Below are positions 44,777 through 53,045 of a stretch of 64,000 bases of DNA, piece by piece. The stretch is from Brevibacterium permense (GTDB lineage: Bacteria > Actinomycetota > Actinomycetes > Actinomycetales > Brevibacteriaceae). Under the pieces are notes generated by a model. It searched no databases and had not been told where the DNA came from. It was given only the letters and a program-made list of their open reading frames with translations. Both the position numbers and the translations under genes were made by a program. The stretch lies in assembly GCF_013280495.1 (NCBI RefSeq), contig NZ_JABSSX010000009.1, positions 1 to 64,000 of the forward strand, written 5' to 3'. Positions within the stretch are counted from its first letter, which is position 1. The number at the start of each line of letters is the position of its first letter.

Positions 44777-45703
44777 ATGCTGGCCGTATTCGAAGGATTC
44801 GCCGTCATCGCCGGAGTCATTCTGGTCGGGTTCGTCCTCGGCCGCTCCGGCGTTCTCGGTCCGCACGGTCAGCAGGTCATCGCGAAGCTCGTCTTCTACG
44901 CCGGCACCCCGACGCTGCTCTATGTCACTGTCTCCGAGACTGACCTCGGGCTGATCTTCAACACCGCCCTCTTCGCCACCGGCGGCTCCGCACTCATCGT
45001 CGGTGCCGCCCTGTTCGTCCTCACCAAGTGGATCAGAAAACGCAGTACGGGTGAGGCGATGTTCTCCGCGTGGGCGACCAGCTACGTCAACATCGGCAAC
45101 CTCGGCATCCCGATCGCCGCCTATGTCCTCCGCGACATCGGCTATGTCGCCCCGGTTCTGCTCTTCCAGCTGCTCGTGCTCGCTCCCATCGGCATGGCCG
45201 TGCTCGACGGAGCGGGCAAGAAGCAGCATGATTCGCACTGGTACTCCGCAATCCTCCAAGTGCTCAAGAACCCCATCGTCGTCGGAGCCGCAGCCGGTGT
45301 GGCCGCCTCGGCGACGGGCTTCGAGCTGCCGCGATTCGTCTTCGAACCCATCGACATGATCGGCGCGACCGCGGTCCCGGGTGCCCTGTTGGCGTTCGGC
45401 ATCTCACTCAAGGACGGGTGGGGAATCCCCGTCAAGGGCAGCCGCGCACAGCTGAGCTACATCACCGGCGCCAAACTCATCGCTCAGCCGGTCATCGCCT
45501 GGGCCATCGGCGGTCCCCTGCTCGGCTACGACGGGGTCGACCTCTTCGCGATCGTCGTCACCTCCGCCCTGCCGACCGCGCAGAACGTCTACATCTACTC
45601 GATGCAGTACCGACAATCCGAGGCGCTCATGCGCGATGCCGTCTTCATCACCACGGTTCTGTCCGTTCCCGCTCTCGTCATCGTCGCCGCCCTCCTCGGC
45701 TAG
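44777..45703 (+). CDS. AEC-family (auxin efflux carrier-like) transporter
   Basis: This 308-residue membrane protein of about 10 helices resembles bacterial AEC permeases such as malate or malonate carriers. Visible features are the half-repeat segments GFVLGRSGVLG and SYVNIGNLGIPIAAYVLRD, and the C-terminal TSALPTAQNVYIYSMQY. It moves organic anions across the membrane. The substrate is not evident and no metabolic gene is adjacent. Confidence 0.88.
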   Translation: MLAVFEGFAVIAGVILVGFVLGRSGVLGPHGQQVIAKLVFYAGTPTLLYVTVSETDLGLIFNTALFATGGSALIVGAALFVLTKWIRKRSTGEAMFSAWATSYVNIGNLGIPIAAYVLRDIGYVAPVLLFQLLVLAPIGMAVLDGAGKKQHDSHWYSAILQVLKNPIVVGAAAGVAASATGFELPRFVFEPIDMIGATAVPGALLAFGISLKDGWGIPVKGSRAQLSYITGAKLIAQPVIAWAIGGPLLGYDGVDLFAIVVTSALPTAQNVYIYSMQYRQSEALMRDAVFITTVLSVPALVIVAALLG

Positions 45704-45774
45704 CGACCCGCCGAAATCGGCCGCCGTGGCGTGTCCTCCCGGGCTTGGACCCCGTGGTCACTGACAATGGGGAT

Positions 45775-46953
45775 GTGTCCAGAGACGAGAAGAACGAGAC
45801 CGAAGACCTCCTGAGCAGGCGGATGAGTTCAGGGTCTGCCAGTGCTGCCGATAAGCAGTCGCAGGCCCCTCTGGAGGCGGCCAATGATCCCTCGACCGAC
45901 ACCGAGGCGTTCGATCCGATCACGGATCCCATCGCCGAGGATGCCCCAAAGCATTCTGCGGACGCGAAGCCCTCGACGGGCCCGGTGAGGGTGACTCCCG
46001 CCCACTCGACGAATCCGGCCTCTCAGCCCGCGACCGCGAGCACACACACCGCCGCGCAGAAGTCCGCCGGCACGGATTCGGCCGCCGTTGCATCGACAGC
46101 CGGGGCATCATCCTCGACCGATACCGGGGCCACACGCGAGGTGCCGCAGAATGCGCGCACCGCAGTGATGAGCGAAGCCGATTGGGCCGCGGTGTCGAAG
46201 GCGGCGACGTCGACCGATGCCCGTGATCCCGAGGTGCCCGAACGACGTCGGTCGGTGCTCGATGTCATCGGCACGATCTGGATCATGCTCGCCACCCCCT
46301 TCGTCCTGTTGGCTCTGGCGGTGCGCTTCGTCGCCTCGGGGATCTTCCTCAAATTCGAGTACTTCCGGCCCGGCTTCCCGGCCGATCAGTTCGGCTTCAG
46401 TGCCGCCGACCGTGAGCACTACGGCACTTACGTCATCGACTACCTGCACAACTTCGATTCCCGGCGCTACCTCGCCGATATCGTCATGCCCAACGGTGAG
46501 CCGATCTTCATCTCCGACGAGCTCAGCCATATGGCTGACGTCAAGGGTCTGATCTCGCTGCTCTACCTCGTGGCCCTCGTCGGCATCATCGGATCCGTGC
46601 TGTTCGGCATCTACATGTGCCGCAAGAACGGATCGGGCATCCATGCAGGCGTGCGTCTGGGGTCGATCTTCAGCATCGTCTTCATGGCCGCTGTCGCCGT
46701 CGTCGCCGTCCTCGGCTGGGACAGCTTCTTCCGCGGGTTCCACAAGGTGTTCTTCGCCGATGGGACCTGGGAGTTCTATGCCGACGATTCGCTCATCCGC
46801 CTCTTCCCGCCTCAGTTCTGGGTCGATGCGGGCATCGCCGGCGGCGGGCTGTTCGTGCTCCTGGCGATCATCCTCTTCCTGCTCAGCTTCACCGGTCACA
46901 AAAAACGCCGGGCGCTGCGCAAGGCACGGAAGGACGCCGAAGCAGAGATCTGA
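45775..46953 (+). CDS. DUF1461/TIGR01906-family integral membrane protein
   Basis: This protein of about 392 residues has a long, disordered Ser/Thr/Ala/Asp-rich N-terminus (about 160 residues) and then four to five helices. The loop LHNFDSRRYLADI and the final GHKKRRALRKARKDAEAEI resemble the TIGR01906 membrane family. GTG at 45775 (VSRDEKNET) follows a GGGG stretch. The frame is open far upstream, but that part overlaps the AEC gene. The function is unknown. A hairpin follows at 47042. Confidence 0.75.
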   Translation: MSRDEKNETEDLLSRRMSSGSASAADKQSQAPLEAANDPSTDTEAFDPITDPIAEDAPKHSADAKPSTGPVRVTPAHSTNPASQPATASTHTAAQKSAGTDSAAVASTAGASSSTDTGATREVPQNARTAVMSEADWAAVSKAATSTDARDPEVPERRRSVLDVIGTIWIMLATPFVLLALAVRFVASGIFLKFEYFRPGFPADQFGFSAADREHYGTYVIDYLHNFDSRRYLADIVMPNGEPIFISDELSHMADVKGLISLLYLVALVGIIGSVLFGIYMCRKNGSGIHAGVRLGSIFSIVFMAAVAVVAVLGWDSFFRGFHKVFFADGTWEFYADDSLIRLFPPQFWVDAGIAGGGLFVLLAIILFLLSFTGHKKRRALRKARKDAEAEI

Positions 46954-47013
46954 TTCGGTTTCGCCGCGGTCCGGAGCATCGGCCTCCGGCGGCACAGCGG
47001 CGCGTCCCTGCAC

Positions 47014-47032
47014 AGCGGGTTCGAGTCCCGCT
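47014..47032 (+). other. tRNA T-arm-like fragment
   Basis: The sequence forms a 6-bp stem (AGCGGG with CCCGCT) around the T-loop TTCGAGT, the most conserved part of a tRNA (B box). No matching acceptor, D-arm or anticodon arm was found within about 100 bases upstream. It could be a decayed tRNA or an attachment-site scar. Chance is also possible. Confidence 0.3.
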
Positions 47033-47041
47033 CCACGGTTC

Positions 47042-47074
47042 CGGCCGGGTGGTCTTTCCCCTTCCACCCGGCCG
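47042..47074 (+). terminator. Strong hairpin after the DUF1461 gene
   Basis: A perfect 11-bp GC-rich stem (47042-47052 with 47064-47074) encloses an 11-base pyrimidine-rich loop and is followed by AATTTC. It lies 89 bases past the DUF1461 stop and is a likely terminator. Confidence 0.65.
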
Positions 47075-47147
47075 AATTTCTGTCCGAAATCATCCGCGGA
47101 CCATACCCACAATCCCCGATCCCCCGATCACCGTGTCTCGACTGGGG

Positions 47148-47215
47148 TGTCTCCTGTGGGTGGATCCACCTCGATCACGGAGCGGATTTCGCGGTGGATC
47201 CACCCACATGAGACA
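47148..47215. repeat. Long inverted repeat between convergent genes
   Basis: The arms 47148-47170 and 47193-47215 pair over 6 + 15 bases with only a 2-base internal mismatch, around a 22-base loop. Each arm contains the palindrome GGTGGATCCACC, so each can also fold on itself. It lies 56 bases from the ppk2 stop and may act as a terminator for ppk2 or as a protein-binding site. The remaining gap of 46954-47270 holds nothing else recognisable. Confidence 0.6.
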
Positions 47216-47270
47216 GGCACGCTGCCCGGACCACCGATCCCCCGCCTCGGTGACGGTGGACGACTGCGGG

Positions 47271-48173
47271 CTAGTCGTCGACGGCGTCGCGGCCGCGGCG
47301 GACCAGAAGCGGGTCGGCTTCGTAGACGACCGAGGGGTCTTTGTCCGCATAGTCGAACTGGTTGAGGAAGTAGCGCATCGCATTGATGCGGGCGCGTTTC
47401 TTGTCATTGCTCTTGATCGTGATCCACGGAGCGTGATCGGTGTCCGTGCGGCGGAACGTCTCTTCCTTCGCTTCCGTGTAGTCGTCCCAGCGATCGAGGG
47501 ACTCGAGGTCCATCGGTGAGAGCTTCCACCGCCGCACCGGGTCAATCTGACGGATCGCAAACCGGGTCCGCTGCTCTCTCTGGGTCACGGAGAACCAGAA
47601 CTTCGTGACGTGGACTCCGGAGTCGATGAGCATCTTCTCGAACACGGGAGCCTGTTCCATGAAGGTCTCGTATTCGTCGTCGGTGCAGAATCCCATGACT
47701 CTCTCGACGTTGCCCCTGTTGTACCAGGAGCGGTCGAACATGACGATCTCCCCGCTCGTGGGCAGGTGGGAGATGTAGCGCTGGAAGTACCACTGCCCGG
47801 CTTCGCGGTCGGAGGGTTTGTTGAGTGCGACGACGCGGGCGGCACGCGGGTTGAGGTGTTCGGTGAAGCGTTTGATCGTTCCGCCCTTGCCGGCGGCGTC
47901 TCGACCTTCGAAGACGATGACGTGTTTGGCGCCCGTGTCCTGACCCCAGTACTGGAATTTCAGCAGTTCGACCTGCAGTCTGTACTTCTCGAGTTCGTAC
48001 TCTTCGCGGTCCATCTGTTCGTCGTACGGGTACCCTTCCCGCCAGGTTTCGACGGCCCGGCCCATGGGGTCGATGAGGTGCGGATCCGTGGTCTGACTGT
48101 CCTCGACGGTGTACCCTTCGAGGCGGAGTTTGTCGATGTACTCCCGCAGATTCTCTTGGAACAGATTGTTCAC
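47271..48173 (-). CDS. ppk2: Polyphosphate kinase 2
   Basis: This roughly 300-residue PPK2 enzyme transfers phosphate between polyphosphate and nucleotides. It has Walker A FEGRDAAGKGGTIKR, the lid-region segment RVVALNKPSDREAGQWYFQR, Walker B MFDRSWYNR, and DPVRRWKLSPMDLES. GTG at 48173 is preferred because GGGAAGGA lies just upstream. A GTG at 48200 in the same frame would add nine residues without a ribosome site. It follows an MFS gene on the same strand but is probably separate. The exopolyphosphatase at 58.8 kb acts in the opposite direction. Confidence 0.9.
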   Translation of the reverse strand: MNNLFQENLREYIDKLRLEGYTVEDSQTTDPHLIDPMGRAVETWREGYPYDEQMDREEYELEKYRLQVELLKFQYWGQDTGAKHVIVFEGRDAAGKGGTIKRFTEHLNPRAARVVALNKPSDREAGQWYFQRYISHLPTSGEIVMFDRSWYNRGNVERVMGFCTDDEYETFMEQAPVFEKMLIDSGVHVTKFWFSVTQREQRTRFAIRQIDPVRRWKLSPMDLESLDRWDDYTEAKEETFRRTDTDHAPWITIKSNDKKRARINAMRYFLNQFDYADKDPSVVYEADPLLVRRGRDAVDD

Positions 48174-48240
48174 GAGATCCTTCCCTTTCGCTGTCGACAC
48201 CGGGGTGTGTCTCGAGCACGATAATGTGCCGAGATGAATA

Positions 48241-49527
48241 TCAGGTTATGCGATCGACGTCGCGTCGCGGGATGATTCCGACGCTCAACAGTGGGGCGAG
48301 GGCGATGAGTCCGAAGGACAGCGGATAGCCGAATGCCGTCACCAGGGCACCGAATCCGGGGCCTAGCAGGGCCGACATGACGAACTGTCCCGTGTTCTGA
48401 GCTCCCAGCGCCTTGCCCGACCAGCGTGGTCCGGCGGCTTCGGCCACCGAGGCGAAGGCCAGTCCGTTGTCGGCCACGGATACGGCCGAGGCGAGGATGA
48501 AGACGACGGCGGCGACGGCGGGCAGCTCCGTCAGCGACAGGATGGCGATGGCTACCACGACGATCACGGCGGCGACGGCGACGATGCGCATGAGGCCGAC
48601 GCGGGATCCCGTGCGATCGGAAAGCGCGCCGACGACCATGCGACCGACTGCTCCGACGATCTGCGCGATCGCAACGATCGCTCCGGCGGCGCCCGCGCCG
48701 ATCCCCTGGACGACGATGAGCCAGACGAGTCCGTAGGTGGAGAACGCGAACTGCGGGACGACGAGGAGCGCAGAGACCGCGTGGATGCGCCACAGGAAGG
48801 AATCGCTGCGGTACGGATTGATCGCCGAGGCGGCGCTGGGCTTCCCCTCCCCCGCCGAGGTGGCGCCCGGTTCGTCCTGTCTGTGGCGTTCTGTCTCCGG
48901 TTCGGTGTCGCGGTCGGGGTCGGCCACCTCGGCGCGGGCGGGGATCGGGTCCGGTGGGTTGCGGATGAGGGCGAAGCAGACGAGGGCGAGGAGGCCGGTC
49001 ACGGCGGCGACGAACCAGAGGTAGGCGGGGAATCCGCCGGCCGCGGCGATCCCCGGGATGGTCACGGCGGCCACGCCTGTGCCCAGGGGCTGGGACATCT
49101 GGCGGATGCCCATGGCCAGTCCTCGGCGGTGGCGGGGGAACCACCCCATGACGACGCGACCGGATGCAGAGTTCACCGAGGCGGCCGCGGCACCGGAGGC
49201 TGCGATGACGATGACCATCCAGATCGGCGAGTCGACGACGAGCACCGCGGCGGCCGAGAACGCAGCGGTCAGCCCGATCCCCAAAGTCATCGCCAGACGT
49301 TCGCCGAACCGGTCGGCGAATGCGCCCCAGGCGATGAGGGTGAGGATGAGTCCGAAGCTCGGAGCGGCTGCGACAGTGCCGGCCTGGGTGAGTGTGAACC
49401 CGAGGTCAGAGTGCATGTATGGGATGAGGAAGGCGGGTCCGGCGATCGCAATGGTCGCCGCCATCTGCGTGAGGACACCGACGACGAGGATCACCCAGGC
49501 CTGCCTGGTGGGTCCGTTCGTCGTCAT
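48241..49527 (-). CDS. Major facilitator superfamily transporter
   Basis: This 428-residue protein has 12 predicted helices in two halves. Between them lies a charged cytoplasmic linker with NPPDPIPARAEVADPDRDTEPE. The loop after helix 2 reads GAFADRFGERLAM, the MFS A motif, and GALSDRTGSR repeats it in the second half. The protein resembles the cyanate/nitrate-type or oxalate:formate-like uptake branch, but the substrate is not evident. The ATG lies near 49527. No regulator is adjacent. Confidence 0.88.
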   Translation of the reverse strand: MTTNGPTRQAWVILVVGVLTQMAATIAIAGPAFLIPYMHSDLGFTLTQAGTVAAAPSFGLILTLIAWGAFADRFGERLAMTLGIGLTAAFSAAAVLVVDSPIWMVIVIAASGAAAASVNSASGRVVMGWFPRHRRGLAMGIRQMSQPLGTGVAAVTIPGIAAAGGFPAYLWFVAAVTGLLALVCFALIRNPPDPIPARAEVADPDRDTEPETERHRQDEPGATSAGEGKPSAASAINPYRSDSFLWRIHAVSALLVVPQFAFSTYGLVWLIVVQGIGAGAAGAIVAIAQIVGAVGRMVVGALSDRTGSRVGLMRIVAVAAVIVVVAIAILSLTELPAVAAVVFILASAVSVADNGLAFASVAEAAGPRWSGKALGAQNTGQFVMSALLGPGFGALVTAFGYPLSFGLIALAPLLSVGIIPRRDVDRIT

Positions 49528-49617
49528 CGTTCCAGGTTAGCCGTGTGCCCGGATCGTCCGCGGGATGTCTCAGATCGCGGTGGCCGGGCTTTGCCGATAA
49601 AGTGTGTTCTGAGCATT

Positions 49618-49694
49618 CCCCCTATAGCCCAATCGGCAGAGGCAGTCGACTTAAAATCGATTCAGTGTGGGTTCGAGTCCCACTGGGGGGACCA
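49618..49694 (+). tRNA. tRNA with UAA anticodon (reads UUA, Leu), short variable loop
   Basis: A complete cloverleaf of 77 bases includes an encoded CCA end. The acceptor is 7 bp (49618-49624 with 49684-49690) and the discriminator is A691. The D-arm loop contains GG. The anticodon stem is GTCGA/TCGAT with loop CTTAAAA, giving anticodon TAA at 49652-49654. The T-arm is GTGGG-TTCGAGT-CCCAC. Standard bacterial tRNA-Leu has a long variable arm, but here only 5 bases separate the anticodon stem and T stem. It is therefore a type-I tRNA with a leucine anticodon. Confidence 0.88.
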
Positions 49695-49762
49695 TAGATA
49701 TTTGAGCTGACCTGCGACGTTTCGCAGCGAGGATCAGGCTGATTCCTTCACCGCCTCTGCGA

Positions 49763-50572
49763 TCAGGACAGGCGCAGCCACCCAGGTGCCCGGGCAGTGA
49801 ACTCGTTCCGATCGAGCCTGTCATCGACTCCGGCGGGAATCGCTCCGAGGACAGGTGCCATCGCCGACAGTGCAGCCCAATTGTCACGGTCAACCGGAGA
49901 CGCCTTTCCGGGCCACGAACCGATGATGATGCCGGTGGTCGAAACCCGCCGTCTCTCAAGGGCTTCCGCGGTGAGAGCAGTGTGGTTGAGGGTCCCTAGG
50001 CGGGAGCGGACGACGATAGCGGCACCGACCGAGTTCTCTCCTTCCGACAGTCCGGCTGCGATGTCTGCGACGGTATGCTCTCCGAAATCGACGAGGACTC
50101 CCCCGGACCCTTCGATGAGGACGTGGTCTGCATCGGTTCGTGCGAGTGCCCTCCGTATGAAGTCCACGTGCTCGGCTGCGCTCGGCAGATTCGAGACTCT
50201 GTCGGCCCCTGAGGAGTCCGGACCGGATGGTACGGCGCCAACTGACTCATCATCGACCGACTTGAACCCGTCCCATTCTGCTTTGGCTGCGGGAACCGGA
50301 GCCATCGGCAGGCGGAAGGTGGTGTTCGTGAACGCATGGATGCCGGTCAGCCGAGCCACTGCCTCCGCGTCGGATTCTGTGACGACGTCGCTGTAATCTG
50401 ACTCGAGCTGCTCACGTTCGGGATCGTCGGCCCTGATATGCCCCGTCTGGATCGGCTTGCACATGATCACTCGACGTCCAGCCGCATTCAGTGCCGCTGC
50501 CAACGCCGCGGTGGCGATGGTCTTGCCGACGCCGGTGTCCGTTCCCGTGACGAGCAGAAAGCGCGGGATCAT
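49763..50572 (-). CDS. bioD: Dethiobiotin synthetase
   Basis: This 269-residue enzyme forms the ureido ring of dethiobiotin from diaminopelargonate, CO2 and ATP. The P-loop GTDTGVGKT (10-18) and the CKPIQTG segment are diagnostic, and HVLIEGSGGVLVDF matches the second nucleotide-site region. It is somewhat longer than usual (about 225) because of an insertion around residues 100-125 (ESVGAVPSGPDSSGADRVS). As last gene of the bioBAFD operon it overlaps bioF by 4 bases. Confidence 0.93.
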   Translation of the reverse strand: MIPRFLLVTGTDTGVGKTIATAALAAALNAAGRRVIMCKPIQTGHIRADDPEREQLESDYSDVVTESDAEAVARLTGIHAFTNTTFRLPMAPVPAAKAEWDGFKSVDDESVGAVPSGPDSSGADRVSNLPSAAEHVDFIRRALARTDADHVLIEGSGGVLVDFGEHTVADIAAGLSEGENSVGAAIVVRSRLGTLNHTALTAEALERRRVSTTGIIIGSWPGKASPVDRDNWAALSAMAPVLGAIPAGVDDRLDRNEFTARAPGWLRLS

Positions 50573-51702
50573 GCCGCCGACTCCGCAGCGCAGATTTCGG
50601 TGATCGCCCGAATGCGCTCACAGGTATAGGCCAGCTCCCCAGGGCTGAGTCCGGCACGAGCTGTCAGCCGCAGACGCGTGATGCCGTCGGGCACCGAAGG
50701 TGGGCGGAAACAGCCGACGAGGATGCCCTCCTCGCACAGCAGTTCGCGCGCCCGGACGCCTGATTCCGGACTCGGCATGGGAACGGACAGCACGGCACCG
50801 GCCGGGAGCGGCACATCAAGTACGGCTGCCAGTTGTGCGCGGGCCGCCTTCATCGACGCCACCCGCTCAGCGGTAACGAGGTCGAGAGCCGCACGCGCTG
50901 CGGCCGCCATGGCAGGGGAAAGACCGGTGTCGAAGATGAAGGTACGAGCCGTGTTGACCACAGCATCTCGGACGAGACCGGCTCCCAGCACAGCACCTCC
51001 CTGGGAGGCGAGCGCTTTCGACAGCGTGGCAGTGACCACGAGGCGGTCGCGGAATTCGCTCACCGCGGCGGCCGCCCCCATTCCGACGGCTGTCTCGGCG
51101 CCGGTCACACCGATCCCGTGCGCTTCGTCGACGAGCAGCAGAGCGTCGTAACGAACGCAGAGGTCAAGAAGACAAGGCAGGTCCGCGGTGTCACCGAATA
51201 CGGAGTACACCGATTCGACGACGACAAGCGCCTCTGACTGCTGACGACCAGCCAAAGCGGCTTCAACGGCGTCCAGGTCGTTGTGGGCGACGATGCTCGT
51301 CGGAGCTTTTGCCAGACGGCAGGCATCGATGAGTGACGCATGGTTGTGGGCGTCAGAGATGATGAGAGTATCAGGACCGGCCAGAGCAGTGACGGCGGCG
51401 ATGTTAGCCAGATAACCGCTGGAGAAGGTCACACACGCAGGGTGCCGCAGCCGTTCGGCCAGCGCAGCTTCCAATCGGTGGTGGACGTGTGTGGTCCCGG
51501 TGACGAGTCGCGATGCGCTGGCCGAGGTGCTGCTGCGTTCGATCTCCTCGATCGCTGCGGCACGCACCAGCGGATGCGCCGAGAGCCCGAGGTAGTCGTT
51601 CGAGGCGAGGTCGAGTCCGTCGAGCACGAGGTCACTGCGATAAAGACCGGCAGTACTTCGGCGCTCGGCGGCGGCGGAAAGGCGGGAGAAGAGGGCGTTC
51701 AC
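50569..51702 (-). CDS. bioF: 8-Amino-7-oxononanoate synthase
   Basis: This 377-residue PLP enzyme condenses pimeloyl thioester and alanine. K229 in TATLSKALASQGG binds PLP, and DEAHGIGVTG is the cofactor-contact motif. GTG at 51702 is the start because it overlaps the bioA stop as GTGA. The longer frame runs into bioA. It is translationally coupled to bioA upstream and bioD downstream. Confidence 0.93.
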   Translation of the reverse strand: MNALFSRLSAAAERRSTAGLYRSDLVLDGLDLASNDYLGLSAHPLVRAAAIEEIERSSTSASASRLVTGTTHVHHRLEAALAERLRHPACVTFSSGYLANIAAVTALAGPDTLIISDAHNHASLIDACRLAKAPTSIVAHNDLDAVEAALAGRQQSEALVVVESVYSVFGDTADLPCLLDLCVRYDALLLVDEAHGIGVTGAETAVGMGAAAAVSEFRDRLVVTATLSKALASQGGAVLGAGLVRDAVVNTARTFIFDTGLSPAMAAAARAALDLVTAERVASMKAARAQLAAVLDVPLPAGAVLSVPMPSPESGVRARELLCEEGILVGCFRPPSVPDGITRLRLTARAGLSPGELAYTCERIRAITEICAAESAA

Positions 51703-53045
51703 GATGCAACCTCGAACTCGCACCCATCCCCGTGTGCCGCGGCTGCCGCGACAATCGCCTTCGTGATGGTGTCCACCACCGCCGGAGTCGAGATATAGGG
51801 CGGCATCGTATAGATGTGCTGCCGAAACGGCCGCAGCCACACCCCGTGTTCGGAGGCTATGCGCGTGGTCAGCGCCACGTCGACCGGGCGGTCGAGTTCG
51901 ACGACGCCGATGCCACCGGTCACCCGCGCCTCGATGACGTGATCCAGTCGCCTGGCAGGAGCGAGGCCCGTTTCGAGGGCCTGAGAGATCCGTCCAATGG
52001 CCGGCTCCCAGCCGCTCGTCTCGTCATCGATGAGGAGGCCGACCGACGCATTTGCCGCAGCACACGCCAGGGGATTCGCCATGAACGTGGGCCCGTGCAT
52101 GAGCGCCCGGTGGGACGAAGTGGTGATGACGTCGGCAACCGTTCCACTGCACAGCAGCGCCGCCAATGTGAGATAGCCGCCGGTCAGAGCCTTGCCCAGG
52201 CACATGAGGTCCGGGGTGATCCCCGCGGCCCGACAGGCGAAGTCAGAGCCCGTGCGTCCGAAGCCGGTGGCGATCTCGTCGGCGATGAGTACGGCATCGA
52301 TCTCGGTGGCCAACCGCCGCAGTGACTGCAGGGCGGCGGGGTGATACGGACGCATACCTCCGGCGCCTTGGAAGAGGGGTTCGACGATGATGCCGGCGAT
52401 CTCTGCCCCGTGCGCATCGACGAGGTTTTCAGCCTTGACCAACCATTCGTGCACCTCGGCAGCAGATGCCTCCGGCAACGGCGGACGAGGCAGGAACAGC
52501 TGGGTCGCGAGCAGCCCGGCGAAATCGTTGTGCATTCCCCCAACTGGGTCGCACACGCTCATCGCCCCGGTGGTGTCACCGTGGTAGGCACCTTCGAGGG
52601 CAAGGAAGCGCCTGCGGTCGCGGCCGCGGGCCAGCTGGTATTGGATGGCGAGCTTGAGCGCGACTTCGACCGAGACCGAACCCGAGTCTGCGAGGAAGAC
52701 ATGGTCGAGTCCGTCCGGTGTGACTGCGACGAGCCGCTCGGCTAGTTCGACGGCCGGTTCATGGGTGAGACCGCCGAACATGACGTGCGAGAACGATCCG
52801 ATCTGGGTGGTCAGTGCCGCGTCCATGACCGGATGCTGGTATCCGTGGACGACCGACCACCACGAGCTCATCCCGTCGAGCAGTCGATGCGTCGATCCCG
52901 AAGCATCGCGCAACTCCACATAGGGCCCATCTGCGCCGGTGACCGAGAAGTGCGCGCCGGCGTCGAGCGGACCGTAGGGGTGCCACAGCAGGCCGGAATC
53001 GCGCTCGAGCGTGCTCGTCGGCATCCGTAGTCCCGCCTCAGACAT
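51699..53045 (-). CDS. bioA: Adenosylmethionine-8-amino-7-oxononanoate aminotransferase
   Basis: This 448-residue class III aminotransferase makes diaminopelargonate using S-adenosylmethionine as amino donor. It has LWHPYGPLD and DGMSSWWSVVHGYQHP, the PLP lysine K285 in CLGKALTGGY, and IADEIATGFGRTG. Its start lies 8 bases inside the end of bioB, so the two are translated together. A second in-frame ATG (residue 8) is possible. Confidence 0.94.
   Translation of the reverse strand: MSEAGLRMPTSTLERDSGLLWHPYGPLDAGAHFSVTGADGPYVELRDASGSTHRLLDGMSSWWSVVHGYQHPVMDAALTTQIGSFSHVMFGGLTHEPAVELAERLVAVTPDGLDHVFLADSGSVSVEVALKLAIQYQLARGRDRRRFLALEGAYHGDTTGAMSVCDPVGGMHNDFAGLLATQLFLPRPPLPEASAAEVHEWLVKAENLVDAHGAEIAGIIVEPLFQGAGGMRPYHPAALQSLRRLATEIDAVLIADEIATGFGRTGSDFACRAAGITPDLMCLGKALTGGYLTLAALLCSGTVADVITTSSHRALMHGPTFMANPLACAAANASVGLLIDDETSGWEPAIGRISQALETGLAPARRLDHVIEARVTGGIGVVELDRPVDVALTTRIASEHGVWLRPFRQHIYTMPPYISTPAVVDTITKAIVAAAAAHGDGCEFEVAS

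Noticed and set aside
46950-47040. A selenocysteine tRNA (selC) ending in the T-arm-like fragment
   Set aside because: No TCA anticodon loop, long acceptor or extended D stem could be found upstream of the T-arm.
49618-49694. An ochre suppressor tRNA that could read the TAA inside the AbiEi-like gene
   Set aside because: The anticodon is UAA, which reads the codon UUA. Reading the stop UAA would need anticodon UUA.
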